DNA of 64,000 nt. Origin: Heyndrickxia sporothermodurans (GTDB taxonomy: Bacteria > Bacillota > Bacilli > Bacillales > Bacillaceae_C). Positions within the stretch are counted from its first letter, which is position 1. Every line of letters begins with the position of its first letter. The notes under the pieces are model-generated. The model was not told where the DNA came from and searched no databases. It worked only from the letters and a program-made list of their open reading frames with translations. Both the position numbers and the translations under genes were made by a program. Below are positions 17,448 through 25,679 of the stretch, one piece after another. Location: contig BORH01000014.1 in assembly GCA_018333075.1 (NCBI GenBank), positions 58,327-122,326 of the forward strand, read 5' to 3'.

Positions 17448-18371
17448 TTAACTGACCCCCTTTTTTAGTTGAATTTGCTCTTTTAGTAAATCAATATCTT
17501 TTAAATCACTTAATCCTGCTGTAAATGCGGTAGATGATCCAGCAGCTGTTGCAGATATTAATGCTTCTTCTAAATCTCCTGATTGCTGTATTTCACCAAC
17601 AAATACAGCTAACATCGTATCCCCAGCACAGGCGGTATTCACCACTTTTCCCTTAGGAGCTGTTGTCCATAAGATTTTTTCTTTATCTACATATAAAGCT
17701 CCTTTTTCACCACGGGACACTAATATTCTCATAGCTCCTTTATCTAATAGTTTTTGAGCTGCATTCACAACGTCCTGTTCTGTATTAAATTCTGGAACGC
17801 CTAGTAAAGAAGCTAATTCCTCATCATTCGGTTTAATTAAATAAGGATGATAAGGCAAACAATCAATCAGTCTATCTGAACTAATATCCAGGATTAATGA
17901 AAACCCCTGTTCCTGAGATAGTTTTGCGATTGTTACAAAAATGTCATCCTTTATTCCTTTAGGCAAGCTTCCTGAAACAAAAAGCATATCATCACTTGTA
18001 AGAGTTTTTATAAATTCAAGCAATTCTTCCTGAGCCTTTTGACTAATTTCAGGACCCTTATTAACGGCTTTATATTCCATTTGACCTGATCTGATAAAGG
18101 TGTTTATTCTCGTGATCCCATCTACTTTAATAAAATTCACATCAATGGCATTTTGGATTAATTCTTGTTCAATAAAATTTCCCGTGAACCCACCTAAAAA
18201 TCCAGTTGCTGTACTTTCAATATTCATCTTTTTCAACATTAAAGAAATATTAATTGCCTTTCCATTCGCTGAATAGTCTTCATAAATACTGCGATTTACA
18301 ACAAAGGGAGAAAATTGTTCAAACTCTGTAAATAAATCAATGGCGGGGTTCATTGTACATGTATAGATCAT
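17448..18371 (-). CDS. PfkB-family sugar-phosphate kinase (1-phosphofructokinase/LacC type)
   Basis: A 307-residue ribokinase-fold kinase starting MIYTCTMNPAIDLFTEFEQF, the typical FruK/LacC opening. SANGKAINIS is the sugar-phosphate loop, FVSGSLPKG the hinge region, and VVNTACAGDTMLAVF the catalytic anion-hole motif with Asp as base. The motif usually reads GAGD; here the first Gly is Cys. It would phosphorylate fructose 1-phosphate or tagatose 6-phosphate to the bisphosphate that LacD then splits. First gene of the operon; AAGGGAC precedes the ATG. Which ketohexose is used cannot be told from sequence. Confidence 0.9.
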   Translation of the reverse strand: MIYTCTMNPAIDLFTEFEQFSPFVVNRSIYEDYSANGKAINISLMLKKMNIESTATGFLGGFTGNFIEQELIQNAIDVNFIKVDGITRINTFIRSGQMEYKAVNKGPEISQKAQEELLEFIKTLTSDDMLFVSGSLPKGIKDDIFVTIAKLSQEQGFSLILDISSDRLIDCLPYHPYLIKPNDEELASLLGVPEFNTEQDVVNAAQKLLDKGAMRILVSRGEKGALYVDKEKILWTTAPKGKVVNTACAGDTMLAVFVGEIQQSGDLEEALISATAAGSSTAFTAGLSDLKDIDLLKEQIQLKKGVS

Positions 18372-18418
18372 GTTTAGTCCCTTCTTTCTTTGCTGCTTAA
18401 TGTTTCACTTTATACTCT

Positions 18419-18468
18419 AATTGTGGCACAATTAAGAATGTAAATGTTTACAAGGTTAAACGTTTTCA
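18419..18468. promoter_or_regulatory. Control region of the kinase-PTS-lacD operon and rpiR gene
   Basis: Three dyads lie in the 129-bp divergent intergenic region. A perfect 15-bp palindrome AATTGTG-G-CACAATT is at 18419-18433, in the spacer just upstream of a TATAAA -10 box of the operon. TGTAAATGTTTACA (18439-18452) and GTTAAACGTTTTCA (18455-18468) both resemble catabolite-responsive elements bound by CcpA. I infer that the first is the RpiR operator and that the other two give carbon catabolite control. Confidence 0.65.
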
Positions 18469-18500
18469 ATGTAAAACTTTTCTTTTTGGAGATGGTAAAT

Positions 18501-19289
18501 GTGTCACAGACGTTTTTATATAGAACAAAGAATCAATACAATACATTAAGTGAGACCGAACGATATTTAGTCGATTATATTAAACAACATTTAAACACCA
18601 TTCCCCATATCTCCATTGTAAAACTAAGTGAACAGGCAAATGTATCAACCGCAACGATTGTTCGTACAATGCAAAAATTAGGTTATAGCGGTTTCACTGC
18701 CTTTAAAATACATTTAAAGGATGATTTTGATTCTAGTACCGAATTTTCCATTGTTGAAAAGATCGATAAAAAGATTCAAGAAGCTATATTAAAAAATGAA
18801 CAAGAGGTCATAAAGACGATTCAGCTTCTCGATAGTGGAACGATTGAGGATGCTCTTCAAAAGATTATTCACTCAAGAAAAATCATTATTTTTGCCAGAG
18901 GCTTCTCAGAGCTAATTGCAAAAGAAATGATGGTTAAATTTCAATTGTTAGGAAAAAGCTGTGAATTACACGATGATCCAAATATAATTAGGACTATTAG
19001 TACGAAGATTGGTATAAAAAATATTGTGATTTTTGTATCTTTAAATGGAAAAACCGAGGAACTGGTAGAGGCAGCCCGCAATTGTCATAAAAATAATGTT
19101 AGCACCCTTCTACTTACATGTAATCAAAACAGTCCATTATATGAGCTATGCGAAATCTCACTCGTTGGTTTTAAGTCGGAAATTTCTTACTTCCCTGATT
19201 ATGAGGTACGCTCAAGACTACCTATACAAGTAATGGCCCGCATCATTTTAGATGCATATGCTATTCGTACGGAGGAAAAAATTAAATAA
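18501..19289 (+). CDS. RpiR-family regulator with SIS domain
   Basis: A 262-residue protein. The N-terminal HTH-6 domain (NTLSETERYLVDYIKQHLNT, LSEQANVSTATIVRTMQKLG) is followed by a SIS sugar-phosphate-binding domain (about 110-240) with IIIFARGFSELIAKEMM and NIVIFVSLNGKTEELVEAAR. I use the GTG at 18501, 9 nt after GGAG, because longer versions in the same frame lack a ribosome binding site. It is divergent from the sugar operon and probably regulates it in response to a phosphorylated ketohexose. Confidence 0.87.
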   Translation: MSQTFLYRTKNQYNTLSETERYLVDYIKQHLNTIPHISIVKLSEQANVSTATIVRTMQKLGYSGFTAFKIHLKDDFDSSTEFSIVEKIDKKIQEAILKNEQEVIKTIQLLDSGTIEDALQKIIHSRKIIIFARGFSELIAKEMMVKFQLLGKSCELHDDPNIIRTISTKIGIKNIVIFVSLNGKTEELVEAARNCHKNNVSTLLLTCNQNSPLYELCEISLVGFKSEISYFPDYEVRSRLPIQVMARIILDAYAIRTEEKIK

Positions 19290-19451
19290 AAAAAATGTTA
19301 TCTCTTATACATAAGACCCGTATCTTTTGAAAATCTATGAAACATAGTTTTATCCTTACCAAAAAAAGTTTTTTGTACCTCATCTGATACTAGCGGTGCG
19401 CATGTATTCAGGTACTGTATTATTTCATCCAAAAGGGAAATAAATCCACAG

Positions 19452-19497
19452 CATAAAAACAACATGTCGAAGCAGTACCTCACATGTTGTTTTTATG
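19452..19497. terminator. Long perfect hairpin, probable terminator
   Basis: CATAAAAACAACATGT and its exact complement ACATGTTGTTTTTATG form a 16-bp stem with a 14-nt loop, about 160 bp after the rpiR stop. A- and T-rich ends suit termination on both strands. Short ORFs that start within it (toward 19298 and toward 19672) are probably spurious. Confidence 0.55.
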
Positions 19498-19691
19498 TTT
19501 CCTTTTTATCAATCCTTACTTATTAGGGCCTCATCCACTTAAAAATTCTAAAAGAGGAGATTTATACATTGCCGATTGTTTATCTATGGTAGTATCTTCT
19601 TTTTACAAAAATGCATATAATATTAAAGACCTAAGGCACATCAACAATCTATACAATGATCTAAGGGAGTAGCTCAAAATTATTTATATTT

Positions 19692-19729
19692 AATAACCAC
19701 CTAGCTTGCCAGGCTCAAGGGTGGTTATT
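19692..19729. terminator. Terminator of the small toxin transcript, possibly shared with an antisense RNA
   Basis: AATAACCACC pairs perfectly with GGTGGTTATT, with an inner CTTG/CAAG. The distal arm overlaps the toxin stop codon. In known type I systems of Bacillus (txpA/ratA, bsrG/SR4) toxin mRNA and antitoxin RNA converge and overlap at such terminators. I see no convincing promoter for the antisense RNA. Confidence 0.6.
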
Positions 19730-19808
19730 TCTTTTTCTGAAATGCCAGCATGCCAACAATAAGTAAACCAAACGTTAACATAACTTGAATCGCTTCATAC
19801 ACTGACAT
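19725..19808 (-). CDS. Putative holin-like toxin, 27 residues (type I toxin candidate)
   Basis: The product starts MSVYEAIQVMLTFGLLIVGM and ends with a Lys-rich tail (QKKK). A short Met-x-VYEA lead, one transmembrane helix and a charged C-terminus are typical of the putative holin-like toxins of Firmicutes (Hol_Tox type), which act at the membrane when over-produced and are normally silenced by a cis-antisense RNA. GAGGTG lies 9 nt upstream of the ATG and is buried in a hairpin (19819-19846). The stop codon lies in the terminator stem. Upstream, TATAGT at about 19883-19888 is a possible -10. The antitoxin RNA is inferred, not seen. Confidence 0.75.
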   Translation of the reverse strand: MSVYEAIQVMLTFGLLIVGMLAFQKKK

Positions 19809-19818
19809 CTTCCCACAC

Positions 19819-19846
19819 CTCACTTCCTGCGGAATCTGGAGGTGAG
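19819..19846 (-). promoter_or_regulatory. 5' UTR hairpin occluding the toxin ribosome binding site
   Basis: On the minus strand CTCACCTCC (19846-19838) can pair with GGAAGTGAG (19827-19819), one mismatch. The 3' arm includes or abuts the GAGGTG ribosome binding site of the toxin. Occlusion of the Shine-Dalgarno sequence by the 5' UTR is a known feature of type I toxin mRNAs. Confidence 0.6.
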
Positions 19847-19899
19847 CTATCAACCCTTGAAAAACATTTTATTGTGCCCCTACTATACAATATTTAAAT

Positions 19900-19973
19900 G
19901 TTGAGAAAATGTGTTAATGTCCTAAAAAAATGTTGAGAAAATATTGTAATTTTGTTGAGAATTTCTCAACAAA
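19900..19973. repeat. Cluster of GTTGAGAA half-sites with one perfect palindrome
   Basis: GTTGAGAA occurs at 19900-19907, 19932-19939 and 19954-19961. The last faces its inverted copy at 19963-19970, giving the 23-bp palindrome TTTGTTGAGAA-T-TTCTCAACAAA (19951-19973). The cluster is just upstream of the presumed toxin promoter. It looks like a multi-site operator for an unknown DNA-binding protein. The rest of 19974-20311 shows only AT-rich sequence. Confidence 0.6.
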
Positions 19974-20311
19974 GTAATCTTAGAATATTTTTAGAACTGT
20001 TCTAATTCTTATCCACTTTTGTTTCGATACTGAGTAAATAGTGCCTTATCTAAAATAAAGGATCCACATTTTTGAAAAATTAAACACCCTTTTGGAAATC
20101 ATTACCCTTTTTTGATGACCAATTTGAAAATGTTGAATTCACTTAATTTATTTTCTAAATCTTACACTTTTTTCAACACATTTCATTGTATGCAACAAAC
20201 GCCATCAAGATAGAGTGAGGAAAGATTTATCGTAACTAATTATTAAATAGAAATTTGCCATATTTTAAATGGCTCCTTGTTCATCTAGACTAAAGGTTCT
20301 TATTGCCTCCC

Positions 20312-20353
20312 ACAATGAAACTACGTTTTTTAGTAAAAAAGCCGTTTCATTGT
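20312..20353 (+). terminator. Terminator/attenuator-like hairpin before the DUF421 gene
   Basis: ACAATGAAAC and GTTTCATTGT pair perfectly, and the interior holds T6...A6, so the whole 42-nt segment folds into one long hairpin about 60 bp before the DUF421 start. It could insulate the gene from upstream transcription or attenuate it. Confidence 0.5.
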
Positions 20354-20410
20354 ATATTAATTAAATGAAAGGAGAAATTAAAATAAAGTTTATTAAAATC
20401 GAGGTCAGCT

Positions 20411-20989
20411 ATGAATTACATTTGGGAATCATTAGCAATTTTATTCACTGGTGTATGTTTAATACGGATTGCAGGAAAAAAAACTGTGGCTCAAATGTCA
20501 GGATTAGAAGTGATAACAATTTTGGCAATTGCATCCACAACCGGTCATGCTATTTCAGAACAAGGTTTAATAAAAACCATACTTGCTCTATGTTCTCTTG
20601 TAGCACTTCTTATGTTAATTCAGTTTTTAGCAATTAAATTTAATTTTGTCAAAAGATTATTTATAGGAAAGGCAACACCAGTTATCAAAGACGGTGAAAT
20701 TATTGTTAAAAATCTAAAAAAGCTACGGATCTCCGTTGATCAATTGGAAGCAAGGCTGCGAGAAAAGGGAATCTCTTCTATCACCGATGTTAAATCTGCA
20801 TCCATTGAAATAACAGGGCAGTTTGGGTTTGAATTAATGAATCATGCTAAGATCGTAACACTTGGAGATTTAGAAAAAAAATTAGAGCAACTACAAACAA
20901 ATTTACTCCAACAACTTGGAATTAATGAAGAAAGAGTTTCTCAGGAAACTATTCAGGATAACCCCCAAACACTACAAAACCAGGAATAA
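20411..20989 (+). CDS. DUF421 (YetF/YcaP-like) membrane protein
   Basis: A 192-residue protein. Three N-terminal hydrophobic segments (residues 1-75) include the family pattern RIAGKKTVAQMSGLEVITIL. A cytoplasmic domain (about 80-160, with TPVIKDGEIIVKNLKKLRIS and LEARLREKGIS) and a Gln-rich coiled tail follow. GAGGTC precedes the ATG. The DUF421 domain occurs in YetF-like proteins of spore formers, some linked to inner spore membrane properties. The biochemical role is unknown. Transcribed alone. Confidence 0.85.
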   Translation: MNYIWESLAILFTGVCLIRIAGKKTVAQMSGLEVITILAIASTTGHAISEQGLIKTILALCSLVALLMLIQFLAIKFNFVKRLFIGKATPVIKDGEIIVKNLKKLRISVDQLEARLREKGISSITDVKSASIEITGQFGFELMNHAKIVTLGDLEKKLEQLQTNLLQQLGINEERVSQETIQDNPQTLQNQE

Positions 20990-21586
20990 TTAGACACAAG
21001 TCTTACTTAACGGTTATGGTTATTGTGGAAAGTATCATTCCTGTTCAAAGTACACTTTTTTCAAACAAATAATTAATAAAAAGCAGTAGGCTAGGTTCAG
21101 TAATTGTAGTATTTAAAATAATTGAGATTATACAGCTGCATCTATAACATTATTTTAGTTTATTAAGGGCGACTTTTAATTTGTGTTTAAAGCTAATCTG
21201 ATCTTCATTTTGGTTATAAAAATTCTGCGGTATCAACTTGTACATGCATAACATATAAAATACACCTGCGTTGAAGCTTCTGATTCAAGAGGTTAATAAA
21301 CTATTAGGCTATTTACTATTTACTATATAGAAAATTGCTTTGCTCATATATTTTAAATAATTCTATAAAGAATATTGGTAAATTTGCTCATCATTTATAT
21401 GAAGCTTTAATAACTATTAATTCTACTTGCATATTCCTGGATATATTATATAAAATTTTCCCTTCTACCATTCTTTTTCTTGGAGTTTCATTTAATTACT
21501 GGTTTAGAAAAATAATATTTTTACAAATTACAGAATTATCACTTTAAAACTATCCATTTTGCAATAAAAAATCCCTACATATCAAC
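20990..21586. other. Intergenic region without convincing genes
   Basis: 597 bp, AT-rich. A 70-codon frame at 21335-21547 has hydrophobic stretches but no good ribosome binding site and no family resemblance. I see no repeats or clear terminators. Confidence 0.4.
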
Positions 21587-22129
21587 CTAGCAACAATCGC
21601 TGACAATGATCCTCCATATCATATGATCATATCCTTTTCCCCAATAATTCTTTAACAAATAATCAGGTTTTCCAAATTTCTTTTTCCAGATTTTCTGTGC
21701 ATTCATATATCCGCTATCTAAACAAAATTCTTCTATACCTTTATTCTTCAAAGTGAAATACATTGTATTCAATAGCCTATTTCCAACTCCCATTCTTTGA
21801 TAGTCAGGATGAACAAATACTGTTCCAACCTCAATCAAGTCTTTAAATGCGTTGTTTGTACAACTATTTATGAGATCACTAGCTGGTCCATATTCAATTG
21901 AACCTATAATTTTTTCATCATCTAAAGCAATCAAAAAATATCGATTCTCACCATTGCTTTCCAAATCACTTTCTAAGTATTTTTCCTTAACGTTGATTTC
22001 ATCATTTATATCATTCAACTTATCTCCGATACCTTCTTTAATAAAGGTATTAGTAATCACTAGTCTAAACAATGAATGTAATTCTATTATATCCTTAATT
22101 TCTGGCCTTCTTATCTCCACTTTAATCAT
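21587..22129 (-). CDS. GNAT-family N-acetyltransferase
   Basis: A 180-residue protein with the GNAT fold: N-terminal IRRPEIKDIIELHSLF, the strand and acetyl-CoA loop VGTVFVHPDYQRMGVGNRLL (motif A with QRMGVG), then a C-terminal segment EFCLDSGYMNAQKIWKKKFG. It transfers an acetyl group from acetyl-CoA to an unknown amine. AAGGAGG precedes the ATG. Monocistronic. Confidence 0.87.
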   Translation of the reverse strand: MIKVEIRRPEIKDIIELHSLFRLVITNTFIKEGIGDKLNDINDEINVKEKYLESDLESNGENRYFLIALDDEKIIGSIEYGPASDLINSCTNNAFKDLIEVGTVFVHPDYQRMGVGNRLLNTMYFTLKNKGIEEFCLDSGYMNAQKIWKKKFGKPDYLLKNYWGKGYDHMIWRIIVSDCC

Positions 22130-22355
22130 ACCAAAACCCCTCCTTACACCTATTTCAACTTACTACATTAGAAAAATCATTCCTATTAATTACAGAAACA
22201 CACCTTTTCCTTTTAATGTATTCTTTTGATAAAAAGTTACCTATTAAAACCACTATAATGCAGTGGGATCCTTTGAATTAGACCTTTGGAATGTTTAAAA
22301 GAAAATGGAGTTACTTTAAAAACAACTTAAATTTATTTGTACACAAATTTTTAAA

Positions 22356-22874
22356 TTATATTAAAATCCAATGATAATAAATAAAGTCACCTTTTTGATC
22401 ATTCATTTTCTTAATTGGGTCATTATTTGGCTCAATAACTTTAAAGCCATTCTTTTCTAAAACCTTTTGTGATCCAAAATTATCACTAGTTGTTTTTGCT
22501 GATAATTGTGTAATTGAATTCTCTTGAATAAGCATATTTAGTAGTAATTTTAATGCATGGCTTGCAATTCCCTTTCTAGTGTTTGGATATCCTATTCTAT
22601 AGCCAAGGTATCCATGGCCATTTGCTCGATCAATATCTACAATATTAATCCTTCCAAGAATTGAACCTACTTCATTCTTAATTAAGTAAAAATACGATTC
22701 TCCTTTATTTTGTTCATCTAATAATGAGTCTAATATAATTAAAAACTTGTTATAATCGTAATAATCCTTACTTCTTGGCGGTACTGATTTCTCAAAAAAA
22801 TCTTTGTTCTCACTTTCAAAATTAAATAATTCAAAAGCATCACTCTTGGACAATCTTTCTACTAGTAACCCCAT
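22356..22874 (-). CDS. GNAT-family N-acetyltransferase (RimJ/RimL type)
   Basis: A 172-residue protein with the RimJ/RimL-like pattern: GRINIVDIDRANGHGYLGYR, then IGYPNTRKGIASHALKLLLN (acetyl-CoA-binding RKGIA loop), and the ending SAKTTSDNFGSQKVLEKNGF. This subfamily acetylates N-terminal amines of ribosomal proteins or other small targets. GGAG precedes the ATG. Not clearly in an operon with the neighbouring acetyltransferase, which lies 227 bp downstream. Confidence 0.87.
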   Translation of the reverse strand: MGLLVERLSKSDAFELFNFESENKDFFEKSVPPRSKDYYDYNKFLIILDSLLDEQNKGESYFYLIKNEVGSILGRINIVDIDRANGHGYLGYRIGYPNTRKGIASHALKLLLNMLIQENSITQLSAKTTSDNFGSQKVLEKNGFKVIEPNNDPIKKMNDQKGDFIYYHWILI

Positions 22875-23471
22875 ATCTTTTCCTCCAAATCTCCTTTAGT
22901 ATTTTAATGTAAGAATTTATTTTTTATTATTCCCTATTTTTCGAAAAAATTCATTTTACAACAATAATGTTATTTCATTACATTAGACTTTTACTTGCGA
23001 ATATGATTTCTTTAGGATTATGGTCATCCTCTAAATATCCGCCATAACAAAAAATAGAATACCCTAGCTGAAATCTTGAATAAGATTCCATATGTCCTCA
23101 TTAATTAGTGTGTTTCTAAAAATATCAAAGTTCGTTTCATTTCTCGTGAACCTTATTTAAGCTCTTCTTTAGTTTGGGAGACGTTATTAATCTCCTTTTC
23201 TTTATTACCATTCTCAAATCTCGAGGTTGTAAATTCACACTTTTCAATCTCTCACGATATTTTTCTTTTTAACACTTAGTGTATTAGTATTTTTTGTTCA
23301 TCCAATCTCACACCCATTATTATCCCCCCCCCTTTTAACGAGTAGGTTCTAAAAAAAGCGTTAATCCTTCAACTTAGATCAACTGCCTTGTTGATAAACA
23401 ACTCCTAGAATAGACTATCTCAGTGTTTATATAGATTAAAATCAAACACAATAATACTTTGATTCATTATA
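22875..23471. other. Intergenic region without recognisable genes
   Basis: 597 bp. The only notable feature is a run of nine C (23324-23332), unusual in this AT-rich window. No ORF with a ribosome binding site. Confidence 0.4.
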
Positions 23472-24800
23472 TTAATTAGAACTATGCGTTTGCAAAGGTA
23501 TCCAACCTCTCAAAAGTGCACCGCCATCGCAATGATTTCCCGCTACTAGATCACCTCCGTGCTGCTTAATAATTCTTTGTGAAATGGTCAACCCTAATCC
23601 AGTTCCTCCAGTCGATCGGTTTCTTGATGCTTCTCCACGAAATAGTGGCTCGAAAACATGGGAAAGCTCTTTTTCCAAAAAACCTATCCCTGTATCTTGA
23701 ATAGTAAAGATTATTTTATCGTGATCCTTGTAGCACTGAACAACAATTTCGCCATTCCTTGGAGTGTGCCTAACTGCATTGTCCAATAGGTTGTTTATCG
23801 CACGTTCTAATAAGTGCAAATCTCCACTTATCATGCAATGTTTTTCAAATTTTTGCTCGATTATTGAAATATTTTTCTGTTGTGCTGGCAACTTAAGGGT
23901 ATCTATCAAATTTTTTAGGATCTGTGATAGATCAACATTTTCTTGTTTAAGCTTCATTTCGAAATATTCCGTCTTTGTAAATGTAAAAAGATCCTCTACT
24001 AGTCGGTCTAACTGGGCTGATTTTTCCTTGCATACCGCAACATACTTTGACACTTTTTCCGGTGTACGAGCAATCCCTTGCTCTAATCCCTCTAAATAGC
24101 CCCGAAGCGCGAATAACGGTGTGCGTAAATCATGAGCGACAGCAGCAATCACAAATCGTCGTTCATTTTCTAGTTTAACCTGATTCTGAAACGATTCTTT
24201 TAGACCAGTAACCATTGCTGTAAAGCTTTCACGCACCTCTTCAATTTCGGTAATCCTAGATGAAGGCAATCGCACATCTAAATCACCTAATGCTATTTTT
24301 CGGGAACCGAGACTGAATTGTTCAAGGGGTTTTATGATAAATTGCCTCATCATCAATCCGATGATAAAAAAGGCAAGTATTAAGCCTATTAATGCCGCGA
24401 CTATTTCTATTGCTCTTGAATTTGATTGGTAAATGACTACTCTGCCTTTTACTTTTCCATCTTGAATGATTGAAAACTGCTTCGTACTTTTAAATGCAAG
24501 TTCACGTGTAGAATCTGATTGGAAAATTGTCTTATTCGATTCCGTAAGAATTGAAACATTCATGTTCGCCTTTTGCAAATAATTTTTTATTTGGTTTTGC
24601 CAAGTGCTTTCTGTCCATTTTTCCGTATTCGTTTCAATTTGGTGAATCGTTTCATTAACTTTTTTCTGTTGAGAATCCGTTCTTTCAAAACGAAATGTAT
24701 TCGTTTCGATATAATGTGCCACTATAAGAAAGATCCAAGGCAACTGAAGGATAAAAAATAAGCTGAGTATGGTAAACTTCCGAATTCGAATGGTCTTCAT
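23472..24800 (-). CDS. Two-component sensor histidine kinase
   Basis: A 442-residue membrane kinase: TM1 near the N-terminus (KFTILSLFFILQLPWIFLIV), an extracellular sensor of about 100 residues, TM2 (IVAALIGLILAFFIIGLMMR), HAMP, HisKA with the phospho-acceptor His in VAHDLRTPLFALRGYLEG, and HATPase_c with NLLDNAVRHTP, DTGIGF and GGTGLGLTI. I set the start at the ATG at 24800. Its GGAG overlaps the end of the regulator gene, whose TAG lies one base before this ATG, so the two are translationally coupled. The signal is unknown. Confidence 0.9.
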   Translation of the reverse strand: MKTIRIRKFTILSLFFILQLPWIFLIVAHYIETNTFRFERTDSQQKKVNETIHQIETNTEKWTESTWQNQIKNYLQKANMNVSILTESNKTIFQSDSTRELAFKSTKQFSIIQDGKVKGRVVIYQSNSRAIEIVAALIGLILAFFIIGLMMRQFIIKPLEQFSLGSRKIALGDLDVRLPSSRITEIEEVRESFTAMVTGLKESFQNQVKLENERRFVIAAVAHDLRTPLFALRGYLEGLEQGIARTPEKVSKYVAVCKEKSAQLDRLVEDLFTFTKTEYFEMKLKQENVDLSQILKNLIDTLKLPAQQKNISIIEQKFEKHCMISGDLHLLERAINNLLDNAVRHTPRNGEIVVQCYKDHDKIIFTIQDTGIGFLEKELSHVFEPLFRGEASRNRSTGGTGLGLTISQRIIKQHGGDLVAGNHCDGGALLRGWIPLQTHSSN

Positions 24801-24801
24801 A

Positions 24802-25482
24802 CTATTCTCCTGTAAAGCGATATCCGATTCCCCATACATTTACGATGAAATGCGGATGATTCGGATCGGCTTCTACTTTCTCACGAAGTCTACTGAGATG
24901 AACTCGTACGGTATGCTTATCCCCTACACCTTCCCAAAATCTTTCAAGTAATTGCTCATATGTAAATACATACTTAGGATGCTCAGCAAACAATCGCAGC
25001 AAATCATATTCTTTTGGGGTAAGAGCAATCAATTTACCGTCTAGCCAAACTTCTCTTGTAGACAAATCCAATGAGAGACTTCCATAATTTAAAACTTTTC
25101 TATTGAAATCTTCTGAAACACTAGAGCGTCTTAAAACAGCTTTCACTCGAGCAACAATTTCCCCAGGTGAAGCATTTTTTACAATGTAATCGTCTCCACC
25201 AAGTGCAAATCCGCGAATTTTGTCCACATCATCACTGCGTGCACTCAAAAAAAGAATAGGTATATTGCTTTCCTTACGAATCTCCCGACATAATTCAAAC
25301 CCGCTTTTCCCTGGCATCATGATGTCAAGGATAATACAATGAATGGTATTTTGGCTAAACACATCTAGTGCTTGCAACGTATCATATGCGGTTTTCACTT
25401 CATATACTTCATTTTCTAAAAAATCCGTTAACAAGTCGACGATACTCTCATCATCGTCAACGATTAAAACCGTGTATCTCAT
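24802..25482 (-). CDS. Two-component response regulator, OmpR family
   Basis: A 226-residue regulator. The receiver domain (1-115) has the acidic pair VDDDES, the phospho-acceptor Asp in IILDIMMPGKSGFE, and FLSARS and Lys of IVKNASPGE. The C-terminal winged helix (130-226) shows LALTPKEYDLLRLFAEHPKY-like sequence and VRVHLSRLREKVEADPNHPH. I prefer the ATG at 25482, 8 nt after AAAGGTG, over the ATG three codons upstream. It is followed by its kinase. The divergent DJ-1/PfpI gene could be a target. Confidence 0.9.
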   Translation of the reverse strand: MRYTVLIVDDDESIVDLLTDFLENEVYEVKTAYDTLQALDVFSQNTIHCIILDIMMPGKSGFELCREIRKESNIPILFLSARSDDVDKIRGFALGGDDYIVKNASPGEIVARVKAVLRRSSVSEDFNRKVLNYGSLSLDLSTREVWLDGKLIALTPKEYDLLRLFAEHPKYVFTYEQLLERFWEGVGDKHTVRVHLSRLREKVEADPNHPHFIVNVWGIGYRFTGE

Positions 25483-25679
25483 ACATGTCACACCTTTCTC
25501 GATAACTACTTCGAGAACTTTTAATCCTTAATACTATTTAAAGTTTATCACTTTTTCTACAAATGAAAAATGGAGTATCATTTGTTGTGACTGTTTTGTG
25601 ATACTTTTATGGCTTTTATTGAGACATCTAATTGGTATTCTTGCTATGTAAAACACGGTGTTAAATGGAGGTCATACTT

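Noticed and set aside
19298-19672. Two short ORFs (61 and 62 codons) diverging from the hairpin at 19452-19497
   Set aside because: Their starts lie inside the hairpin, neither has a ribosome binding site or family resemblance, and both look like chance frames in terminator DNA.
21335-21547. 70-codon hydrophobic frame
   Set aside because: No ribosome binding site, no recognisable motif, composition as expected for AT-rich noncoding DNA.
23324-23332. Run of nine C as a phase-variation tract
   Set aside because: It lies in a region without a gene or promoter that it could switch.
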